Of a stretch of 64,000 nucleotides of DNA, positions 1 to 10,364 are shown piece by piece. How positions within the stretch are numbered: the first letter of the stretch is position 1; every line of letters starts with the position of its first letter. The stretch lies in NCBI RefSeq assembly GCF_004119445.1, contig NZ_QICI01000062.1, forward strand, positions 62,001 to 126,000, read 5' to 3'. The DNA is from Chryseobacterium sp. CH21 (GTDB taxonomy: Bacteria; Bacteroidota; Bacteroidia; Flavobacteriales; Weeksellaceae). A program made the translations under genes and the position numbers. The notes under the pieces are model-generated. The model did no database searches and was not told the DNA's origin. It saw only the letters and a list, made by a program, of their open reading frames with translations.

Positions 1-214
1 AAAGGCTTCTGTGAGGAATAATCTGTAAAATTCTTGAAAACTTTCAAAACGGAAAAATTTGATTGCAAATATAGAAATAATGTACCAATGTATCAATATA
101 ACGATAGAGTAATACCTGTAACCTTAACATTACTACCCTGATACATTGCTATATCGGGATATTGCTAAAATAATCTATTCTCAAAAAGCATGATAAAAAT
201 CTTTTTTTTACCAA

Positions 215-1773
<1,559 letters not shown>

Positions 1774-1821
1774 TAATTAGACATAAAGATAACAGATACA
1801 AGACATGAGACTTTAACGTTG

Positions 1822-1845
1822 TCTGAAATCTGAAATCTGAAATCT
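1822..1845. repeat. Heptamer tandem repeat (TCTGAAA)x3
   Basis: Three perfect copies of TCTGAAA plus a partial fourth lie in the 88 bp between atpD and atpC. Another seven-base tandem repeat occurs at 29487. No role is evident. Confidence 0.8.
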
Positions 1846-1861
1846 TCAAATCTAAATTAAA

Positions 1862-2142
1862 ATGAATATAAAAATTTTAACACCAGAATACGTAGTTTTT
1901 GAAGGAGAGGTAGACTCAGTATTATTGCCTGGAAAAATGGTGAATTTCACATCATGAAAAACCACGCAGGAATCGTTTCTTCTTTGATTGGAGGTGATGT
2001 AAAGCTTTTTGCTAATTCTATTGATGAAGCTTTTGCTAAAAACTTCACTAAAGAATCCAGAAAAGACTCTGTTTTTGCTTATGCGATCAAAAGCGGTGTT
2101 GTAGAATTTAATCATAATAAAGGTATTATCCTTTGTGAATAA
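1862..2142 (+). pseudogene. atpC: ATP synthase subunit epsilon, broken by a one-base frameshift
   Basis: Epsilon subunit of the F1 stalk. From the ATG at 1862 the frame reads an epsilon N-terminus (MNIKILTPEYVVFEGEVDSV, then LLPGK) and then goes out of frame and stops. The rest (IMKNHAGIVSSLIGGDVK onward) continues in another frame to 2142. Adding one A to the five-A run at 1933-1937 restores GKNGEFHIMKNHAG and gives 93 residues, the normal length for Bacteroidetes epsilon proteins that lack the C-terminal helical domain. The gene directly follows atpD. Because a functional ATP synthase is expected, I infer a consensus error rather than a true pseudogene. Confidence 0.9.
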
Positions 2143-2171
2143 TTAAATGAAAAGCTAAATATATTTTCAAG

Positions 2172-2200
2172 AAAGTGTAACTTTGTGTTACACTTTTTTT
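2172..2200 (+). terminator. Rho-independent terminator after atpC
   Basis: Perfect stem AAAGTGTAAC / GTTACACTTT (2172-2181 and 2187-2196) with loop TTTGT, running into a T tract that ends at 2200. It lies 30 bp after the atpC stop. Confidence 0.85.
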
Positions 2201-2222
2201 ATTTATGTAAAAGTCTGATGGT

Positions 2223-3041
2223 ATGAAGAAAGGCATAATCATATTCTTTACAGTTCTGGGTGTTTTCCTCCATGCCCAGAATATCAAAACCAAGAGAGGA
2301 ATTATCAATCTTGACGGCATTCCGGTAGCTAAGCTATCCAACAAATCCAGCGAATATACGTTTATGGATCTAAAGGAGACTCCGCTCTATACGATAAAAT
2401 TCATTGATAAAAGTATCGTTGATTCTGTTCGAGACAGCTATATCAGTGTGAATAGAGTCTATAACAGGGATAAAACAATAGAAATTGATTATTCATCACC
2501 TTCTGCATTCTCAGGAGAAGAAAAATCTGCCGTTTTTACTTCGGTTAAAGACCTTAAAATTATTGATAATAAAGGGATCAATGTCAAAAATCTTGATGAA
2601 CTTTTTTCAAATGTTCCAAAGAGAAAACTTGATACTAAAACTAAAGATGCTTATGCTATCAGAAAGAAAATAGATAAAATGAATATTGAGGTCAATAAAG
2701 TAGGGGAAATCCTTAGTAATGGCGTTCCGGTGGGGTATTTTACGAATTTACCTGTAAGTTTCGGTTCAGAAGACACCATCATGGACAAGACCCCTCTAGA
2801 TATTGAGATTTATGATGCTAAAAGTAAACTTATCGGAAGATATATTACCACTACAAAACAGTTGAAAACAGCAGGAGGGAAGTCATTTACCATCTATAAG
2901 GAAATGTCTGGCAGAGCTTCTATCTTAAAGTTTCCAACTTATAAAGCACTCGCTGAACGTATGGCCATAATGGATCCTAATTTTATTAAAATTCAGGAGA
3001 AAGTGTCTGTAGGAACCGTATCAAAGGAGACTCCTAATTGA
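2223..3041 (+). CDS. Secreted protein of unknown function
   Basis: I do not recognise this 272-residue protein. It begins with a typical signal peptide (Lys-Lys, a hydrophobic stretch, then HAQ near residue 19), so it should be exported. Two stretches resemble each other weakly: one around residues 27-60 (GIINLDGIPVAKL) and one near 160-195 (GEILSNGVPVGYF). Each is followed by a short acidic segment and a KETPL or DKTPL motif, which suggests an internal duplication of a beta-rich module. It stands alone after the atpC terminator, and no regulatory sequence was recognised. Confidence 0.75.
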   Translation: MKKGIIIFFTVLGVFLHAQNIKTKRGIINLDGIPVAKLSNKSSEYTFMDLKETPLYTIKFIDKSIVDSVRDSYISVNRVYNRDKTIEIDYSSPSAFSGEEKSAVFTSVKDLKIIDNKGINVKNLDELFSNVPKRKLDTKTKDAYAIRKKIDKMNIEVNKVGEILSNGVPVGYFTNLPVSFGSEDTIMDKTPLDIEIYDAKSKLIGRYITTTKQLKTAGGKSFTIYKEMSGRASILKFPTYKALAERMAIMDPNFIKIQEKVSVGTVSKETPN

Positions 3042-3427
3042 TTTATCTGATAAAAGGAATAGCTTATTATCAATAGAAACGGGCTTTAGCCCGTTTATTA
3101 AAATATAAAATTTCCATTGGCTTTAGCCAAAACTTATATAATTGTATTTATAAACCACCCCGTCAAAAATTCTCCGAATTTTCGCCACCCCTACAGAGGA
3201 TGGGAATATTTTGCCGTTCCATATATAGTAGTCAAAAATTTGAATTTGATACTTCGGTATGAAATATAGAAAATTTTATTCTCTCAAATAAAAATTAAGA
3301 TCTGTGTAAATCCGTGAAATCTGTGGTAGATTATAATTTAATAGAAACAGGTGTTATTCTTTCAGAAAAATAAAAATTTACAAAAAATCTACAATTTCAA
3401 AAATCCCTGAGAAAAAAACGAAAATTT
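3042..3427. repeat. Gene-free spacer with GGCTTTAGCC palindromes and repeat-like sequence
   Basis: 386 bases without a gene. Two hairpins share the loop-proximal core GGCTTTAGCC: AAACGGGC-TTTA-GCCCGTTT at 3077-3096 and TTGGC-TTTA-GCCAA at 3117-3130. After them come a C-rich stretch (3156-3205, beginning CCACCCCGTCAAAAATTC) and a phrase around 3302-3330 (AAATCCGTGAAATCTGTGG). From memory these resemble dispersed intergenic sequences of Chryseobacterium and other Bacteroidetes. The first hairpin could also act as a terminator, but it lacks a strong T tract. Confidence 0.5.
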
Positions 3428-5617
3428 TTATAAACTTAAAATCACTCCATTTTCCTTCAATTGCTGCATGGGTTTTGAGAACCAGAACAACTCAAAATCT
3501 TCGAAATTTTCTTCAAATTGATTCTTAAGTTGCTGAACTGTAGGTTTTTTTGAATTTTCAATTGCGTTTTCCTCCAATACATTCATAAGCCATTCTGCCT
3601 TTTCTTGTTCCAGTTCTACCTTCACAATATTGGTTTTTAAGTGGAATGTAAGAAGCGTATACGTACCAGAATATTTCTTTTTATTTTTTACGCGATTCTC
3701 AGCGATTACATTTTTGGTTAAAAAGACAACTTTTGAATTTGCTTTCAGACTGAACTGTCCATCTTCCAAAAGACAATCATGAATATAATCCGGGTGAATG
3801 GTTGTTCTTGGAATTTTAAAATCAAACCACTCCTGAAGAGGCAATTCGAAATTGACACCATGCATATAATTGAATAAAGATTTCTTTAATCCAAAACTGA
3901 ACTTGTTATGATCAATTCCGGTTTTGTCTTTAAAATCTATATCATTGTTGGCAAATGAGATTTCCTGCTTTAAGGGAACTACTCCAAAATCTTCCGGACT
4001 GATTCCTACAGGGGAATGGGCAGTCATGGCAAACTGATGCCAGAATCCACTTTGAAGAATTCCCATTTCAAACATCTGCCGAATCATTTCCAGAGAATCA
4101 ACGGTTTCCTGAACGGTTTGGGTAGGGTAGCCATACATCAGATAGGCATGAACCATAATTCCGGCTTCTGTAAAATTTCTGGTTACGTTGGCAACCTGGT
4201 CTACAGAAACTCCTTTATCAATTAATTTCAGCAATCGGTCACTGGCTACTTCAAGTCCTCCGGAAACAGCAACACATCCCGAAAGTTTCAGGAGGTAACA
4301 TAAATCACGGGTAAAACTTTTTTCAAAACGAATATTGGTCCACCAGGTAACAACAAGATTTCTTCGTAGAATTTCCAGAGCAACTTCCCTCATCAGAGCA
4401 GGTGGTGCCGCTTCATCTACAAAATGGAATCCTGTTTCACCTGTTGTCTTGATTAACTCTTCAATTCGGTCTACCAGAATTTTAGCAGAAATTGGTTCGT
4501 ATATTTTGATATAATCTAAAGAAATATCACAGAATGTACATTTTCCCCAGTAGCATCCATGAGCCATGGTTAGTTTGTTCCATCTTCCGTCACTCCATAA
4601 ACTGTGCATCGGATTAGCAATTTCGATAACGGAAATATATTGATCCAGTTTTAAATCTGTGTAATCAGGAGTTCCAATTTCAGACTGCTTGTAATCATGT
4701 CTTTTAGAATTGTTTTTGTAAACAACCTCTTTATTTTCGAGAAGGAAAGTTCTTTTAAATTCCCCTTCCTCAGAAGGTATTTCTAAATTCTGGTGAAGAA
4801 GCTCCAGCGGAACTTCGCCATCATCTAAAGTAATAAAGTCAAAGAATTCGAATACTCTCTGATCTTTCACTTCCCTTAATTCTGTATTGGGAAAACCTCC
4901 TCCCATAGCGGTTTTAATGTGTGGATAATGTTTTTTGATCCATTGTGCACATTTGAAACCAGAGTATAGGTTACCAGGAAATGGTACCGAAAAACAAACC
5001 AATTTCGGCTGAACGGTTTCTATTTTTTCACGAAGAATTTTTAACGTAAAGTCATCAATAAATGTGGGTTCACCGGATAATTTGGAATATAATTCATCAA
5101 AAGAATTGGCACTTTTTCCAAGACGTTCTGCATATCTGCTGAAACCAAAATCGGAATCAATATTCTCTACAATATAGTCTGAAATATCTTCTAAGTATAA
5201 CGTTGCCAGGTGCTTGGCTTTATCCTGAAGACCCATATTTCCGAAAGCAAATTCCATATCATCCAACTGATTAAAACGTGAAGCTTCAGGTAAAAAATTC
5301 ATACTGCAGATCTGTCTGGCCAGCGTAGGCGTCTTATCCTGTAAAAAGATAATAACCTGATCTATGGTTTTTAGATACTCTTCTCTTAGTGCATAAATTC
5401 TCTGGGAATTTTCTGAGACATTCTGAAGATCAATTTCTTTGTTGAAAATTTTCTGAATTCCGTCTTTTGAAAATAATTCCAAGATAACATCGATCCCCAA
5501 ATCTACCTGATAGCTTGAAATATTTTTGGTATTTAAAAATCCTTTAATATAAGCCGTAGCAGGATAGGGAGTATTAAGCTGGGTAAAAGGCGGAGTAATA
5601 AGAAGCAGGTCTTTCAA
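3428..5617 (-). CDS. B12-binding-domain radical SAM protein
   Basis: A 729-residue enzyme of the cobalamin-binding radical SAM class. The N-terminal half (about 1-320) begins LLLITPPFTQLNTPYPA, as B12-binding domains of this class do, and contains AMGGGFPNTELREVKD around 245-260. The radical SAM core follows. Its [4Fe-4S] cysteines are C355, C360 and C363 in HGCYWGKCTFCD, a CX4CX2C spacing one residue wider than the classic CX3CX2C. SGGLEVASDRLL near 460 fits the SAM-binding barrel. The substrate cannot be told from sequence. The gene stands alone, on the opposite strand from its left neighbour. Confidence 0.85.
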   Translation of the reverse strand: MKDLLLITPPFTQLNTPYPATAYIKGFLNTKNISSYQVDLGIDVILELFSKDGIQKIFNKEIDLQNVSENSQRIYALREEYLKTIDQVIIFLQDKTPTLARQICSMNFLPEASRFNQLDDMEFAFGNMGLQDKAKHLATLYLEDISDYIVENIDSDFGFSRYAERLGKSANSFDELYSKLSGEPTFIDDFTLKILREKIETVQPKLVCFSVPFPGNLYSGFKCAQWIKKHYPHIKTAMGGGFPNTELREVKDQRVFEFFDFITLDDGEVPLELLHQNLEIPSEEGEFKRTFLLENKEVVYKNNSKRHDYKQSEIGTPDYTDLKLDQYISVIEIANPMHSLWSDGRWNKLTMAHGCYWGKCTFCDISLDYIKIYEPISAKILVDRIEELIKTTGETGFHFVDEAAPPALMREVALEILRRNLVVTWWTNIRFEKSFTRDLCYLLKLSGCVAVSGGLEVASDRLLKLIDKGVSVDQVANVTRNFTEAGIMVHAYLMYGYPTQTVQETVDSLEMIRQMFEMGILQSGFWHQFAMTAHSPVGISPEDFGVVPLKQEISFANNDIDFKDKTGIDHNKFSFGLKKSLFNYMHGVNFELPLQEWFDFKIPRTTIHPDYIHDCLLEDGQFSLKANSKVVFLTKNVIAENRVKNKKKYSGTYTLLTFHLKTNIVKVELEQEKAEWLMNVLEENAIENSKKPTVQQLKNQFEENFEDFELFWFSKPMQQLKENGVILSL

Positions 5618-5742
5618 CAGAAATTTTTTGCAAAGTTATTCTAAAGTTTTTTTAGAAAAAAATTTTTTCTCCTGATTATACACCGTGAAGAAAAGTCTTT
5701 AGAATTCTGCATTATTACAATCTCTATGATAAAGAGAAGCTG

Positions 5743-6504
5743 TTAAAATAAATTGGCTGGTTTATTAAACAAAGCATCCGGAGAATTATTGTCAATAAAG
5801 TTCAAGAAAGAATCTTCATGAAAATATCCGTCTTCATCCAAAATTTCAGCTTTCAGAAATCCAATTTCACCAGGTCTTTCAATACTGATATTTTCAATAA
5901 ACTTTCCTGTTTTTCCAATGATTTCATTATGAAAACTGATTAAATATCTTGAATATATATTTCCTTCAGCCACTGTATAATGTCCGTTTTCTGCAATAAG
6001 AGAGGTCATAATACTTCCTCCGATGTATGTTTCATTATCATTGCCCGAAGCTCCGAATAATACTTTGGAAGTAACATTCCCGGAACAGTATAATGAGCCG
6101 TTGACGATAATATTTTCAGCCTGTATATTACCTGTAACAATGAGAACAATGTAATCTTCCACAAACAGTTTTTTGGATAACTGAAGGTCACCTTCAATAA
6201 GAATTATTTTGTATCCTTCATCTTCAGTGGTAACCAGTTCAAGAGAAGTGCTGTTTTCATTTTCTATAAGAACAATTTCAGGAGCATTATCTTCATTATT
6301 GATATGCAGAGAAGCATCTTTGATCTTTTCTGCTGTTTCATCATCCAGCATTTCGAGAAATTCGGCAAGACTTTCTTCATCTAAATAGCTTTCATTGAAA
6401 AAATTATTTTCCAACGCTTCATGAGCGATGTTATACAGATTGTCCGATTTTTCTTTGAGCTTTTTATATAATTGATCTTTGGTGAGTTTTTGCAATTCTT
6501 TCAT
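5743..6504 (-). CDS. Polymer-forming (bactofilin-like) beta-helix protein, tentative
   Basis: A 253-residue protein without signal peptide or membrane segment. Residues 1-60 are charged and helical. Residues about 85-200 are made of short beta repeats (EGDLQLSKKLFVEDYIVLIVT, then GNIQAENIIVNGSLYCSGNV) spaced as in bactofilin-like or polymer-forming cytoskeletal folds. The C-terminal part is acidic (ILDEDGYFHEDSF). The call rests on fold-like repetition, not on a recognised signature. It is separated by 125 bp from the radical SAM gene downstream and may be co-transcribed with it. Confidence 0.5.
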   Translation of the reverse strand: MKELQKLTKDQLYKKLKEKSDNLYNIAHEALENNFFNESYLDEESLAEFLEMLDDETAEKIKDASLHINNEDNAPEIVLIENENSTSLELVTTEDEGYKIILIEGDLQLSKKLFVEDYIVLIVTGNIQAENIIVNGSLYCSGNVTSKVLFGASGNDNETYIGGSIMTSLIAENGHYTVAEGNIYSRYLISFHNEIIGKTGKFIENISIERPGEIGFLKAEILDEDGYFHEDSFLNFIDNNSPDALFNKPANLF

Positions 6505-6801
6505 CAGTTTTTAAAAGTATATACATTAGTCTGATAGGAGAGGAAATACCTATTAATGGACAGATGCAATATAGTCAGATAAATTTTGTTATGCCAGAAA
6601 GTAAAGGATTTATTTTGTTAAATATATTCAGACATAATATTTTTTTATCTTAATATGATATTATTTTATCAATAAACGCACTTCTACGAACTCCTGTGTG
6701 GTATTTTATGATTTTTGATACAAAAAAGAACAAATTGGAATTAATATTTTGATATTGATTTTTTAGAGTCATTCATCTTTAAAATGTTCAGTGTATATCC
6801 G

Positions 6802-7680
6802 TTAAACATGACCTATTTTCTTTTGATCACCAATCACATTCAACGTAACTCCAAAAAGAATTAAAGTAATCCCGATCAACAGATTAGGAGTGAATTTTTC
6901 ATGAAACATCAAAACACTTATCAGTACAGCAACTACAGGTTCCAACGCTCCTAAAATAGCAACAGGAGTAGAGCCAATATATTTGATAGCAAATACAAGG
7001 CATAAGCTGGAAATAACTGTAGTAAGAAAGGCAAAAATAAGGAAGTTTATGAAGATTTCTGTTGAAGGGATAGCAAATGATTCATTCGCCATCAAAGCTT
7101 TGGTCATAAAGAACATTGACGTGAAAAGCATAGAATAAAACGTAAGCTTAAATCCTGAAACCTTGATATTCGATTTGTTGACGATAACCATATATAAAGC
7201 ATAAAACAGTGAACTGAGCATTACAATTCCCAGTCCTGCAAAATTGATTTCCAGTCCGTTTCCTTTTAAACATAAAACAATGACTCCTGCAAAAGCAAGA
7301 AGTAAAGAGGCTCCGGATAATTTGGTAAGCCTTTCTTTGTAAAAGAAAAGCATGATGAGTGCTACAATAATCGGATAAATAAATAAAACGGTAGAGGCAA
7401 TTCCTGGCGTGAGGAAATCATATCCTAAAAACAGAAACTCCGAAGAAAGGGCATAGCAGATTCCAAGAATGGCCAGAATTAAAGCTTCCTTTTTATTGAT
7501 TTTAAAACTTTCCTTCGAATACAGCAGATATCCTCCCACCATTAAAGCTGAAAAGAAAAACCTGTAAAACAGCGTGATATCCATTGAAAAGTGTGCCCGC
7601 TTAACAGGCAGAATAAAAATCGGAATCAGACCATATGAAACAGCCGACAGAATTCCCAGTGTGTAACCTCTAAGTTTCAT
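6802..7680 (-). CDS. DMT-superfamily (EamA) transporter
   Basis: 292 residues with about ten hydrophobic segments arranged as two repeats of five, the hallmark of EamA/DMT exporters. The first begins LGILSAVSYGLIPIFILP, and the second half contains a typical GALEPVVAVLISVLMFHE segment near 245-262. The protein sits in the inner membrane and probably exports a small metabolite. The substrate is unknown. A terminator of the preceding minus-strand gene lies 22 bp upstream, so it has its own promoter, which I could not identify. A second EamA protein is at 55918-56787. Confidence 0.85.
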   Translation of the reverse strand: MKLRGYTLGILSAVSYGLIPIFILPVKRAHFSMDITLFYRFFFSALMVGGYLLYSKESFKINKKEALILAILGICYALSSEFLFLGYDFLTPGIASTVLFIYPIIVALIMLFFYKERLTKLSGASLLLAFAGVIVLCLKGNGLEINFAGLGIVMLSSLFYALYMVIVNKSNIKVSGFKLTFYSMLFTSMFFMTKALMANESFAIPSTEIFINFLIFAFLTTVISSLCLVFAIKYIGSTPVAILGALEPVVAVLISVLMFHEKFTPNLLIGITLILFGVTLNVIGDQKKIGHV

Positions 7681-7701
7681 TTGCTTTTATAGGTATTAAA
7701 C

Positions 7702-7731
7702 AAAAAAGCCACTGAATCAATCAGTGGCTTT
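7702..7731 (-). terminator. Terminator after the sphingolipid-type PLP enzyme
   Basis: Stem GCCACTGA (7708-7715) and TCAGTGGC (7721-7728) with loop ATCAA. Read on the minus strand it is followed by a T tract (7707-7702). It separates the PLP enzyme from the transporter gene. Confidence 0.85.
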
Positions 7732-7747
7732 CTTTTATTTTTTAAGA

Positions 7748-9022
7748 TTAAATCGGTTTAAAACTTAATCCTTGTTCCTGCAGTAATTTTTGTTCCTGCT
7801 CTTTGTAGTAGCCACCTACTAATTTATCATGAATTGCTTCAAACGCTGCCAGAGTTTCATTAATCTCTGCATCTGTATGAGAAGCGGTAGGAATCAATCT
7901 TAAAAGAATCATTCCCTTCGGAATGACCGGATATACTACCACAGAGGTGAAAATACCATAATTCTCTCTTAAGTCTTTCACCAATAGAGTAGCTTCTACC
8001 GGAGTTCCCTGCATCATTACCGGAGTTACACAAGTGTTGGTATCTCCAATGTTGAATCCTCTTTCTTTAAGCCCGTTTTGTAGTTTTTCAACATTCTCCC
8101 AAAGTTTAGCTTTAATCTCAGGTCTTGATCTCAATAGCTCCAATCTTTTTAATCCTCCGATTACCATTGGCATTGTAAGAGATTTTGCAAAGATTTGTGA
8201 TCTTAGGTTGAATTTCAGATATCTGATGATTTCTTTGTCACCCGCAAGGAATGCTCCGAAACCTGCCATAGATTTAGCAAAAGTAGAGAAGTACACATCA
8301 ATCTGATCGTTACAATCCTGCTCTTCACCCACACCGGCACCTGTTGTACCAAGAGTTCCGAAACCGTGAGCATCATCTACCAATAGTCTGAACTGATATT
8401 TTGATTTAAGGTCACAGATCTCTTTAATTTTTCCCTGCTGGCCTCTCATCCCGAAAACACCTTCCGTAATCACAAGAATACCACCTCCTGTTTCTTCAGC
8501 TACTTTAGTGGCTCTCTGAAGGTTTTTCTCAAGACTTTCCATATCATTGTGCTTGTAGGTAAATCTTTTACCGGAATGAAGTCTTACTCCATCCACGATA
8601 CAGGCATGAGAATCCATATCATAAACAATGACATCATTTCTGCTCACCAAAGCATCAATGGTAGAAACCATTCCCTGGTAACCGAAATTCAATAAGTATG
8701 CTGATTCTTTTTGTACGAAGTCTGCCAGTTCTCTTTCCAACTGAAGGTGCTGATCTGTTTCTCCAGACATTGCTCTCGCTCCCATTGGATAGAACATTCC
8801 GTATTCTGCAGCCGCTTTTGCATCCGCTTCTATAACTTCAGGATGATTACACAGTCCTAAATAGTCATTGGCACTCCAGAAAATTACTTCTCTCCCCTGA
8901 AACTGCATTCTAGGGCCGATAGGTCCCTCTAATCTTGGGAAAATAAAATAGCCTTCACCATAATCTGCAAATTGTCCAAGTGGTCCTGGATTTTCTTTTA
9001 TTCTTTCAAAAATATCCAACAT
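7748..9022 (-). CDS. Serine palmitoyltransferase-like PLP enzyme (alpha-oxoamine synthase family)
   Basis: A 424-residue fold-type I PLP enzyme. It condenses an amino acid with an acyl-CoA and probably starts sphingolipid synthesis (serine plus acyl-CoA to a 3-keto base). The PLP lysine is K250 in TFAKSMAGFGAF, LLVDDAHGFGTLG precedes it, and FWSANDYLGL lies near the N-terminus. Close relatives make 2-amino-3-ketobutyrate or 8-amino-7-oxononanoate, so the substrate is inferred from the Bacteroidetes background. I chose the ATG at 9022. A longer frame from a TTG at 9070 would begin inside the terminator hairpin of the upstream gene. It follows cysteine synthase in the same direction, but the terminator suggests separate transcription. 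Confidence 0.8.
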   Translation of the reverse strand: MLDIFERIKENPGPLGQFADYGEGYFIFPRLEGPIGPRMQFQGREVIFWSANDYLGLCNHPEVIEADAKAAAEYGMFYPMGARAMSGETDQHLQLERELADFVQKESAYLLNFGYQGMVSTIDALVSRNDVIVYDMDSHACIVDGVRLHSGKRFTYKHNDMESLEKNLQRATKVAEETGGGILVITEGVFGMRGQQGKIKEICDLKSKYQFRLLVDDAHGFGTLGTTGAGVGEEQDCNDQIDVYFSTFAKSMAGFGAFLAGDKEIIRYLKFNLRSQIFAKSLTMPMVIGGLKRLELLRSRPEIKAKLWENVEKLQNGLKERGFNIGDTNTCVTPVMMQGTPVEATLLVKDLRENYGIFTSVVVYPVIPKGMILLRLIPTASHTDAEINETLAAFEAIHDKLVGGYYKEQEQKLLQEQGLSFKPI

Positions 9023-9041
9023 TGTATCGTAATTTTTAAGT

Positions 9042-9078
9042 AAAAAAGCCTTTTTTGTCAGAACACGCAAAAGGCTTT
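9042..9078 (-). terminator. Terminator after cysteine synthase
   Basis: Arms AAAGCCTTTT (9045-9054) and AAAAGGCTTT (9069-9078) pair perfectly. On the minus strand the hairpin is followed by T residues down to 9042. It lies 26 bp after the cysteine synthase stop and rules out translation start at 9070 for the next gene. Confidence 0.85.
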
Positions 9079-9103
9079 ATTTGTATCGTGATTTTATTCG
9101 TTC

Positions 9104-10141
9104 TTATTTGATAAACTCTGTTTTGAAAACTTCATCATAATTGTGAACACAATTATTGACAAATCCCTGCTCGGCCATCCATTTGTCACTGTATACTTTA
9201 GTGATGTATCTGGAACCATGATCAGGATATATTAAAACAATTAAGTCATTTTCTGTAAGCTCATGCGATTGAGCATACTGTATTAATCCCTGCGTTACAG
9301 CTCCGGTAGTATACCCTCCCATAATGGCTTCTTTCAAAGCAATCTCACGGGTTCTGTAGGCAGACATTTCGTCATTTACCCTTACAAATTCATCTACCTT
9401 GTCGAAAAGAAGGGCAGCAGGGATAAGGTTTTTACCCATTCCCTCAATCTGATAAGGATGTACGTCTTCTTTGTGTATTTCTCCTGTCTCATGATAGCTC
9501 TTTAGGATAGAACCATCTGCATCTACTCCAATGATTTTGATATCTGGATTTTTTTCCTTCAAAAACTTGGCAGAACCGGACAGTGTACCACCAGTTCCTG
9601 TGCAGGCAAAAAGGTGAGTGATCTTACCTTCAGTCTGCTCCCAGATCTCAGGACCTGTCGTCTGATAGTGTGCATCAATATTAAGCTCGTTAAAATACTG
9701 ATTGATGTAAATAGAATTTGGAGTTTCCTGAGCGATTCTTTTAGCTACTTCATAATATGATCTGGGATCATCCGCCGGTACATTGGCTGGGCATATATAC
9801 ACCGTAGCACCCAATGCTTTCAGATAAGAAATTTTTTCAGGTTTTGTTTTATCACTTACTGCAAGAATACATTTATATCCCTTAATAATACATACCATCG
9901 CAATAGAAAACCCGGTATTCCCGGAAGTAGTTTCAACAACTACAGAATCTTCTTTTAAAAGGCCTCTTTTCTCTGCGTTTTCTATAATATGAAGTGCGAT
10001 TCGGTCTTTGGTGGAATGTCCAGGATTATATGATTCTAACTTGGCGTATACGGTTGCTGGAATATCTTTTGTAACAGTATTTAGCTTCACCATAGGAGTA
10101 TGTCCTATTAGGCCAAGAATATTATCGTAAACATTACTCAT
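9104..10141 (-). CDS. Cysteine synthase / cystathionine beta-synthase-like PLP enzyme
   Basis: A 345-residue fold-type II PLP enzyme of the cysteine synthase family (O-acetylserine plus sulfide to cysteine, or a cystathionine beta-synthase reaction). The PLP lysine is K45 in NPGHSTKDR, the substrate loop TSGNTG is at 72-77, and ACTGTGGTLSG forms the phosphate-binding loop. The NPGHSTKDR form, rather than NPGGSVKDR, is closer to the CBS/CysM-like branch, so I give no gene symbol. The ATG at 10141 has a -7 element 31 bp upstream. It is divergent from the DUF2723 gene. Confidence 0.85.
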   Translation of the reverse strand: MSNVYDNILGLIGHTPMVKLNTVTKDIPATVYAKLESYNPGHSTKDRIALHIIENAEKRGLLKEDSVVVETTSGNTGFSIAMVCIIKGYKCILAVSDKTKPEKISYLKALGATVYICPANVPADDPRSYYEVAKRIAQETPNSIYINQYFNELNIDAHYQTTGPEIWEQTEGKITHLFACTGTGGTLSGSAKFLKEKNPDIKIIGVDADGSILKSYHETGEIHKEDVHPYQIEGMGKNLIPAALLFDKVDEFVRVNDEMSAYRTREIALKEAIMGGYTTGAVTQGLIQYAQSHELTENDLIVLIYPDHGSRYITKVYSDKWMAEQGFVNNCVHNYDEVFKTEFIK

Positions 10142-10171
10142 TATTTGTTATTTTCAATAAAAATCTGACTG

Positions 10172-10179
10172 CAAAAATA
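10172..10179 (-). promoter_or_regulatory. -7 promoter element of cysteine synthase gene
   Basis: TATTTTTG on the minus strand, a match to TAnnTTTG, 31 bp before the start codon. No good -33 TTG at the usual distance, only a TTTA. Confidence 0.45.
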
Positions 10180-10364
10180 CAAAAAAATAAATAATTACTA
10201 AACTTTTGTTTGATTTCTAGGACATAGTTTTGTAAAAAGTCATTTTCGTATTTACAGTTTTAACACGTCTATAATCTCAAATACTACGCCAAAATTTTTA
10301 AATTTTGTTAAAACCCGCATAAAATAAGATAAAAGCCTTATTTTCGCATAATTGATTTAATACT

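Noticed and set aside
9023..9070. N-terminal extension of the PLP enzyme to a TTG
   Set aside because: The extension lies in the terminator hairpin of cysteine synthase, and the ATG at 9022 gives the normal family length.
9104..10141. Operon of cysteine synthase and the sphingolipid-type enzyme as one pathway
   Set aside because: They are adjacent, but a perfect terminator stands between them and the reactions are not consecutive.
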